Positions 8,452 through 12,894 of a stretch of 12,894 nucleotides of DNA are shown here, piece by piece; position 1 is the stretch's first letter; each line of letters starts with the position of its first letter. The DNA is taken from positions 1-12,894 of the forward strand of contig LXTK01000148.1 in NCBI GenBank assembly GCA_001643475.1, read 5' to 3'. The notes below the pieces were generated by a model. The model was not told where the DNA came from, searched no databases, and saw only the letters and a program-made list of their open reading frames with translations. Source of the stretch: Proteobacteria bacterium SPGG2. GTDB taxonomy: Bacteria; Pseudomonadota; Gammaproteobacteria; Acidiferrobacterales; SPGG2. The translations under genes and the position numbers were made by a program.

Positions 8452-8885
8452 AAGCGGGAGTCGACCGATAAGCCGGGTTCTGTCGTAGACAACCATTCAT
8501 CTAGGGCACACGTCACCGTGCGCCTCAAGCAGCCTACCCGGGAACGGTGCGGGCCACACCCTTGTTCCCCTATTTGGCCTTGCTCCGGGTGGGGTTTACC
8601 CTGCCACCGGTGTTACCACCGGCGCGGTGCGCTCTTACCGCACCTTTTCACCCTTACCTGACCACCTACCCTTGGCACACTGGCAACAACATTGACGCAC
8701 CGAAAGCAATGCTCAGCGTGTCAGGGGTAGGCGGTCAGGCGGTTTGTTTTCTGTGGCACTGGCCGTGGGCTCGCGCCCCCCAGGCGTTACCTGGCACCCT
8801 GCCCAATGGAGCCCGGACTTTCCTCCCGGCCGCTCGGCCTAAAATGACTGCTCGAGCGGTCGGGCGGTTGTCTGGTCGACTCCCG
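8452..8885 (-). ncRNA. rnpB: RNase P RNA (class A)
   Basis: This is the catalytic RNA of RNase P, which cleaves tRNA 5' leaders. Conserved blocks appear in order on the minus strand: GAGGAAAGTCCGGGCTCCA, GGGTGCCAGGTAACGCCTGG, ACAGAAAACAAACCGCC, GGTAAGGGTGAAAAGGTGCG, GGTAAGAGCGCACCGC, GGAGCAAGGCCAAATAGGGG, GGGTAGGCTGCTTGAGG and AGAACCCGGCTTATCGGTCG. The ends pair as helix P1 (GGGAGTCGACC with GGTCGACTCCC). The mature ends are good to about 5 nt. At about 430 nt it is longer than the 377 nt of E. coli, mostly because P12 is an extended hairpin of about 81 nt (8658-8738). Its place between rsmI and mraZ is conserved in related bacteria. Confidence 0.97.
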
Positions 8886-8890
8886 CTTCT

Positions 8891-8896
8891 ATTATA
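8891..8896 (-). promoter_or_regulatory. -10 element of the rnpB promoter
   Basis: A perfect TATAAT lies on the minus strand. Transcription would start about 7 nt downstream, near 8884, which agrees with the 5' end of helix P1. I cannot find a good -35 box at 16-18 bp; TTGGCG (8919-8924) is 22 bp away, which is too far. The GC-rich stretch just after the -10 box (GAAGCGGGAG) has no clear discriminator signal. Confidence 0.65.
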
Positions 8897-8939
8897 CCCA
8901 GTCTGAATCACACAGCGACGCCAATTTTAGCATCAAGGA

Positions 8940-8962
8940 AAGGCCTGGTTTATTCAGACCTT
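8940..8962 (-). terminator. Possible terminator hairpin upstream of rnpB
   Basis: On the minus strand AAGGTCTG pairs with CAGGCCTT around a 7-nt loop (8 bp, one G-U), followed by the weak T-tract TTTCCTT. The G-U pair forms only in minus-strand RNA, so the leftward rsmI transcript is the likely target. The outer sequence GTCTGAAT (8901-8908) is also repeated inverted at 8952-8959. The short T-tract keeps confidence low. Confidence 0.4.
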
Positions 8963-9076
8963 CTGGCGGTACACGGCTAGGATTGTTCTGACGTGCAAGG
9001 ATGCACTAATGCCGCGGGCGCAGGATGCGGAGGAGCGGCCCAACAAACCTTTGCATTTCCTTCATTGCACCTGCGA

Positions 9077-9222
9077 CCTACAGGGAAGTAGGAAGGTAGA
9101 GCAACGCAGGAGCAGTTGCCGAGACGTGCAGGTGCCGCGAAGCACACGACTCCATGGATGGAGGAGGTAGAACCGCGTCGGGAACAGCGGTCGAGGACGT
9201 GCGAGAGCGGCCATCCATGGAG
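9077..9222. repeat. Two diverged hairpin-spacer-hairpin modules
   Basis: Module A has hairpin CCTAC/GTAGG (9077-9092), AAGGTAGA, hairpin GCAAC/GTTGC (9101-9119), then CGAGACGTGC. Module B has the palindrome CTCCATGGATGGAG (9150-9163), GAGGTAGA, hairpin ACCGC/GCGGT (9172-9191), then CGAGGACGTGC. The spacers agree almost exactly. The second stems differ at three pairs, each change matched on the other side. CTCCATGGATGG (9150-9161) also returns inverted at 9211-9222. A possible third, weaker relative starts at the ACGTGC near 8991, with hairpin GTGCA/TGCAC. No open frame in it looks protein-like. It lies in the gene-free stretch between rsmI and rnpB. I do not recognise a named repeat family. 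Confidence 0.6.
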
Positions 9223-9237
9223 GTCAGATGTGCCGCC

Positions 9238-9299
9238 ATGTTTAACCACTGCAAGTGGTTGAACATAAGGGAAAGCGAAAACCGCGTTTTTCGCTTTCC
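9238..9299. terminator. Tandem strong hairpins downstream of rsmI
   Basis: The first hairpin (9238-9266) pairs ATGTT.AACCACT with AGTGGTT.AACAT around GCA. The second (9270-9299) pairs GGAAAGCGAAAA with TTTTCGCTTTCC, a perfect 12-bp stem with a 6-nt loop. They lie about 40-100 nt past the rsmI stop. Neither is followed by a run of T, so they are better seen as a transcript 3'-end or stabilising structure than as a proven intrinsic terminator. Confidence 0.45.
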
Positions 9300-9339
9300 G
9301 TGCCCTGAGAAATCCAGGATGGATTGATTCAGAGCGTCC

Positions 9340-10194
9340 CTAAGTGTCTTTCGCGCTCAGGGCAAAGCGGTAAAGCTCGTGCTTGCGAACGCCGGTGATC
9401 TCGGCCGCCAGTGCCGCCGCCTGCTTGGTCGAGAGCTGTCGTAGCAAAATTTGCACAATCCGCTTGGCCTCACCATCTAGGGTGCCAGGCACTGCGTTCG
9501 CCCGCGAGCCCTCGACAAGTACCACAAACTCACCGCGCAAGTGTTTGGCATCCTGCGACGCCACCTCCGCGCAGAGTCCACCAAGCGTAGCGTAGCGTAT
9601 GGTCTCGAATTTCTTAGTGAGCTCGCGCGCAATGACGGCCTTTCGGGTAGGGCCAAAAATAGCTGCCATATCGCCGATGGATGCCACTATCCGATGTGAT
9701 GCCTCATAGAATATCAACGTCCGGGTTTCATGCTTGCGTTCTTCGAAGAACTTCGCCCGCGCACCCTTCTTGGCAGGCGCGAAGCCCTCAAAGCTGAAAC
9801 TATCGGTCGGCAGACCAGCCGACGAGAGTGCGGCAATTGCGGCACAAGCCCCGGGGACAGGGATGACGCGGATGCCGTTTTCGATTGCTGAGCGCACCAG
9901 TCTGAACCCAGGGTCGCTGATGAGCGGTGTACCCGCGTCACTGATTAGCGCGATACACTTACCTTGCTGCAGAAAACGAAGCAGATTTCGAGTTTTGTTG
10001 CGCTCGTTGTGCTCGTGGCAGGCCGTGAGGCGAGTCGAAATACCGTAGTGGTGCAACAGTTTTCGACTAACGCGGGTGTCCTCGGCCGCGATCAGCTCAA
10101 CTTCTGACAATATCCGTACGGCCCGATGGGTCATGTCCTCGAGATTACCGATCGGCGTAGCAACGACATATAGAGTACCTACATCATTTGACAT
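9340..10194 (-). CDS. rsmI: 16S rRNA (cytidine-1402-2'-O)-methyltransferase RsmI
   Basis: This SAM-dependent tetrapyrrole-methylase-fold enzyme 2'-O-methylates C1402 of 16S rRNA, the same base that RsmH N4-methylates. The 284-residue product (about 286 in E. coli) shows LYVVATPIGNLEDMTHRAV at the N-terminus, then AAEDTRVSRKLL, LISDAGTPLISDPGFRLV and VIPVPGACAAIAALSSAGLP. Near the end is VIARELTKKFETI, and the C-terminal RsmI tail domain is present. I chose ATG 10194, where homology begins; upstream frame is open but not family-like. It is divergent from lpoA, with only 52 nt between the two starts. Confidence 0.96.
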   Translation of the reverse strand: MSNDVGTLYVVATPIGNLEDMTHRAVRILSEVELIAAEDTRVSRKLLHHYGISTRLTACHEHNERNKTRNLLRFLQQGKCIALISDAGTPLISDPGFRLVRSAIENGIRVIPVPGACAAIAALSSAGLPTDSFSFEGFAPAKKGARAKFFEERKHETRTLIFYEASHRIVASIGDMAAIFGPTRKAVIARELTKKFETIRYATLGGLCAEVASQDAKHLRGEFVVLVEGSRANAVPGTLDGEAKRIVQILLRQLSTKQAAALAAEITGVRKHELYRFALSAKDT

Positions 10195-10246
10195 CGATGC
10201 ATCCGCTTTAGATACTCTATCTATCCGATTCTTAACGGGATTTATC

Positions 10247-12175
10247 ATGAGATTCGTCTCCCCAATACAGACGCTGACTTCGACTCTGATACTGCTTATC
10301 GGATTGATCCTGCAGTCTTGCACAACCGTAACGCAAGAACGACCAAGTACACCAGCCGAACAAGCCGAGCGTACCGGTGAATACGTTCGTGCCGCGCAGG
10401 AGTACGAACGCGCCGCCGAAGCTGCCAAGGGGCTTGAAAGGCAAGACTTCAAACTGAAGTCGATTGAGACCCTGGTCAAGGCGGGGCAGATTCAAGAGGC
10501 ACTCGAGAAACTTCGAGAAATCGAAGTAGCTAAGCTAGACCCCAACCTTCATGCTCGCAGATCCATACTCGAAGCACAGATCGCATCGCACGCGGGCTCC
10601 CATCAAGAAGCTATTCGGTTGCTGGACCAAGCGCAAAGCCAACGTAATCTCGATCCGACCCTGCTGGCAGAGATCTACCGTGTGAGAGCAGAGGCAGAAC
10701 TTGCGTTGGCTGATCCCATTGGTGCCGTAAAGAACTTTATTGTGCGAGAACAGTATATCGTTGCCAAGGATGCGATGACCGAAAATCAGCTACAACTTTG
10801 GAGAATTCTAACTTCGCTATCACGCGCTGAGTTGAAGCAAGAGGCGGAATCGACAATCGACCCCGTGCTTGCCGGCTGGATAGAACTTGCCGTCAAGGCA
10901 ATCGAAAACGCGGGTCGATCCGGCCCGTTGGCGAACGCCATCGACTTTTGGAAAAGAACTCACCCCGATCACCCGGCTTCAGAACAACTACTTAGAGCTT
11001 TAGCGAGCACCAGGCCCGGCTTAATTGGCCGCGTGGACCGTATTGCGCTGTTAATCCCACTGAGCTCACCATACGAAGTTGCGGCAAAAGCCGTTCGTGA
11101 CGGGGTTTTGGCAATGGACGCGGCGAACTCCGATCCGGACAAACCCAAGATCATGATCTATGACATCGGCGATGATCCATCACAAGCACCGGACTATTAT
11201 AGACAGGCGGTGGGTGATGGCGCGCAACTGGTGATTGGTCCGCTTGGGCGTGAAGCAGTTGAACAGGTCGTCAGAAAGACGGATCTATCTATCCCCGCAC
11301 TTCTGCTTAGCCATATTCAAGAAGACAGCGAGCCACTACCTGGTCACATATTCCAATTCGGATTGCCGCCGGAACAGGAAGCGCGCCAAGTCGTCGAGCG
11401 CGCTTACCTAGATGGTCATAGACAGGCGGCAGTGCTTTATGCAGAGAGCGACTGGGGTAAACGAATGCTCAACGCGTTCGTTGATCACTGGCAACAGCTA
11501 GGTGGCATCCTATTAACGTCGGTACCGTACAATCCGAGCGATAGCGATTACTCACGCTCGATAAAGCAGTTGCTTAACATTTCTCAAAGCGAAGCACGAA
11601 AACGCGCGCTTGTGGTAAGACTGGGTTTGAAGCTCAAGTTTCAGTCGCGACGGCGTGAAGATGTTGATTTCATTTTTCTTGCCGCCGACGCGAAGCGCGG
11701 CCGATTACTTAAGCCACAACTAAATTATCATCAGGCTCTACACATCCCTGTGTATGCAACCTCACACATATTTACGGGCAAGGATGACCAAGTACGTGAC
11801 ACAGACTTAAATGGTGTAATGTTCGGAGATATGCCGTGGATGCTGGTGAGCGACGGCCGAATATCGGAGCTTCGACGTGTACTTCAAGCAAACTGGCCGT
11901 ATGCCCATAGCCAATTAGACAGGCTATTTGCTTTGGGCATGGATAGTTATGCGATTATTCCGCACCTAAACCGTATTAGTTCGGAAAATGCGGTTCGTTT
12001 TAGTGGTGTAACCAGCGGCCTTAGCCTAGGCCGTGATGGCCGGTTACACCGCCAACTCCTATGGGCACGGTTTAGGCGGGGATCTCCTAAACTGTTGGAC
12101 ACGTTCATAAACTACACTGGGCAATACCAACGGATTGAAGGCGAAACAGGCACGGCACCTGCGACAGGGTCTTGA
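10247..12175 (+). CDS. lpoA: Outer-membrane lipoprotein LpoA, activator of PBP1A
   Basis: LpoA spans the periplasm from the outer membrane and stimulates the bifunctional synthase PBP1A. The 642-residue product (678 in E. coli) starts with a lipoprotein signal peptide ending in the lipobox LQSC, with Cys25 as the lipidation site. A helical TPR-like region follows (about 35-255; EYVRAAQEYERAAEAAKGLE and similar repeats). The C-terminal domain begins near residue 264 (RIALLIPLSSPYEVAAKAV) and has a periplasmic-binding-protein fold, with QLVIGPLGREAVEQV and AVLYAESDWGKRMLNAF. I chose ATG 10247, preceded by GGGA at 6 nt, because it alone gives a proper signal peptide. The yraN frame overlaps its end by 41 nt, suggesting co-transcription. 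Confidence 0.93.
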   Translation: MRFVSPIQTLTSTLILLIGLILQSCTTVTQERPSTPAEQAERTGEYVRAAQEYERAAEAAKGLERQDFKLKSIETLVKAGQIQEALEKLREIEVAKLDPNLHARRSILEAQIASHAGSHQEAIRLLDQAQSQRNLDPTLLAEIYRVRAEAELALADPIGAVKNFIVREQYIVAKDAMTENQLQLWRILTSLSRAELKQEAESTIDPVLAGWIELAVKAIENAGRSGPLANAIDFWKRTHPDHPASEQLLRALASTRPGLIGRVDRIALLIPLSSPYEVAAKAVRDGVLAMDAANSDPDKPKIMIYDIGDDPSQAPDYYRQAVGDGAQLVIGPLGREAVEQVVRKTDLSIPALLLSHIQEDSEPLPGHIFQFGLPPEQEARQVVERAYLDGHRQAAVLYAESDWGKRMLNAFVDHWQQLGGILLTSVPYNPSDSDYSRSIKQLLNISQSEARKRALVVRLGLKLKFQSRRREDVDFIFLAADAKRGRLLKPQLNYHQALHIPVYATSHIFTGKDDQVRDTDLNGVMFGDMPWMLVSDGRISELRRVLQANWPYAHSQLDRLFALGMDSYAIIPHLNRISSENAVRFSGVTSGLSLGRDGRLHRQLLWARFRRGSPKLLDTFINYTGQYQRIEGETGTAPATGS

Positions 12176-12422
12176 AGCTGAACAATGTGCGTATGCGCAT
12201 CTGAAGCGCCAAGGGTTACGGCTAATAACGCGCAACTATCGTACGCCGTTCGGCGAGATCGACCTGATTATGGAACAAAGCAACACTATAGTATTCGTTG
12301 AAGTGCGTTATCGGCGGTCAAAGGCATTCGGCACACCGGCCGAAACCGTCGGCACTCGTAAGCAGGAGAAACTAAAGGCTAGCGCGGGGCACTACCTCCA
12401 GCGAAACAGAAAAAAAGGTTAA
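12135..12422 (+). CDS. yraN: YraN (UPF0102) family protein, truncated at its C-terminus
   Basis: YraN is a small nuclease-fold-like protein of uncertain function, usually next to lpoA. Its core is intact: GLEAEQCAYAHLKRQGLRL, then FGEIDLIMEQSNTIVFVEVRYR, which carries the acidic and E-V-R residues typical of the family's putative active site. The family is about 115-130 residues. Here homology ends after SAGHYLQRN (about 12,405), and the last residues (RKKG) before the stop at 12,422 are foreign. The expected final strand (CRFDVV-type) is missing. The only plausible start is TTG 12135, inside lpoA. The truncation coincides with a change to unrelated DNA, so it is best read as a chimeric join. 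Confidence 0.85.
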   Translation: MKAKQARHLRQGLEAEQCAYAHLKRQGLRLITRNYRTPFGEIDLIMEQSNTIVFVEVRYRRSKAFGTPAETVGTRKQEKLKASAGHYLQRNRKKG

Positions 12423-12705
12423 GTCGGAAAAGGAAAAATTTCGCAGGATTTTGCGTGAAAAGGACCTTAAAAAACACCTTAAGGGCAAAGGCGCTGAAGG
12501 CGGATTGTCCCCGGAAGAAACTTTGAATGACGAAAAAGACGATGCCAAGATGGTTTTTCATGATGAAGATTTGAAGTCCGACAATCAACTGAAACAGGCT
12601 ATTGTTACTCTGTCTCGTTACAGCATGGGGGCATTGCTTTATCTTGCACCTTTGTTTTTGGTGCCTCAGTCCAGCAAAGCCAGCCGAATGTCACACATCT
12701 TGTGA
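12409..12705 (+). CDS. Fragment resembling the C-terminal tail of an S41 processing peptidase
   Basis: This frame, different from that of yraN, is Lys/Glu/Asp-rich (EKKVKSEKEKFRRILREKDL), then KKHLKGKG, an acidic linker, and DLKSDNQLKQAI. Such a REKDL-HL motif, charged linker and D-NQL-AL ending is what I recall at the C-terminus of carboxy-terminal processing proteases (CtpA/Prc), especially deltaproteobacterial ones. The catalytic part is absent. The last residues before the stop (VTLSRYSMGALLYLAP and on) do not fit that family, so a second join may follow near 12,610. It has no start of its own except TTG 12451. Lower GC and A-rich codons set it apart from the rest of the window. The assignment is tentative. 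Confidence 0.4.
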   Translation, partial: EKKVKSEKEKFRRILREKDLKKHLKGKGAEGGLSPEETLNDEKDDAKMVFHDEDLKSDNQLKQAIVTLSRYSMGALLYLAPLFLVPQSSKASRMSHIL

Positions 12706-12894
12706 AGGATTTTCAGACCGCCTGGCTTGATCCTCACAACCCGACGGGATAGCTGCCCGACAGCGTATGAGGGGTTTTGTCGAGGATCCTTGAACAATAT
12801 TGCCTTTTTGCATATCGGCATTCAAACTGGTTTGCAGATCAAACGACCTGTCTTTCAACTTGGCCAGCTGACTTGCCAGGGGTTCGATCCCGGC
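12691..12894 (-). other. Open frame of unknown nature at the right edge
   Basis: A minus-strand frame runs from beyond the window edge to a stop at 12,691 (67 codons visible). The first 33 residues (GIEPLASQLAKLKDRSFDLQ and on) look like an amphipathic helix or coiled coil. The rest is Cys/Arg/Ser-rich and not protein-like, and it overlaps a large inverted repeat. I do not recognise it. It may be the end of a real gene outside the window or chance. Confidence 0.2.
12729..12788. repeat. Imperfect inverted repeat of about 60 nt
   Basis: GATCCTC (12729-12735) pairs with GAGGATC (12782-12788). Inside it AACCC pairs with GGGTT (12772-12776), and the centre contains CGGG/CCCG (12745-12759). This makes a long nested hairpin in the unassigned right-end segment. 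It lacks the core boxes of integron attC sites. Its role is unknown. Confidence 0.4.

Noticed and set aside
8547..8906. Plus-strand open frame of 119 codons
   Set aside because: It is antisense to the RNase P RNA gene, whose conserved blocks account for the sequence.
8977..9266. Two overlapping minus-strand open frames (90 and 62 codons) in the rsmI-rnpB spacer
   Set aside because: They are rich in Cys, Pro and Ser, have no recognisable domain, and coincide with the hairpin repeats.
12729..12788. Possible integron attC site
   Set aside because: The expected RYYYAAC and GTTRRRY core boxes are absent and there is no integrase or cassette gene.

Overview
The window is a gammaproteobacterial chromosome segment carrying the start of the division and cell-wall (dcw) cluster. 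All dcw genes are on the minus strand and read leftward in the order mraZ, rsmH, ftsL, ftsI, murE, murF, mraY, murD. To their right are the RNase P RNA gene (minus), a roughly 380-nt gene-free stretch full of hairpins and diverged repeats, rsmI (minus), then divergent lpoA and yraN (plus). This order (yraN, lpoA, rsmI, rnpB, mraZ and onward) is familiar from Pseudomonas-like gammaproteobacteria. The class A RNase P RNA, an LpoA lipoprotein (a gammaproteobacterial protein) and a MurE with the meso-diaminopimelate motif all fit. No genus can be named from the sequence alone.

The dcw genes are tightly packed, with overlaps or gaps of at most 12 nt. They start from a strong sigma70-like promoter followed by three 10-bp-spaced MraZ boxes, so MraZ autoregulation of the cluster is expected. 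Together the genes make UDP-MurNAc-pentapeptide (MurE, MurF, MurD), attach it to the lipid carrier (MraY), and cross-link septal peptidoglycan (FtsI with FtsL). LpoA, encoded nearby, activates the other main synthase, PBP1A. RsmH and RsmI are both encoded here and modify the same 16S rRNA base, C1402.

The window is not a clean chromosome segment. At the left edge the murD reading frame passes without a break into about 78 codons of HMG-CoA reductase, at about position 236. murF has lost about 95 codons, including its ATP-binding P-loop, with the frame kept. At the right edge yraN is cut off at about position 12,410 and is followed by unrelated sequence resembling the C-terminal tail of an S41 processing peptidase. 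Three such breaks in essential or conserved genes, two of them at the window edges, most simply indicate chimeric joins from assembly or amplification. True rearrangement cannot be excluded from sequence alone.

The most interesting unexplained native signal is at 9077-9222, between rsmI and rnpB. Two diverged copies of a hairpin-spacer-hairpin module have different stem sequences but the same pairing, that is, compensatory changes. I saw no CRISPR array, tRNA, transposase or prophage gene, and no convincing new multi-gene system.
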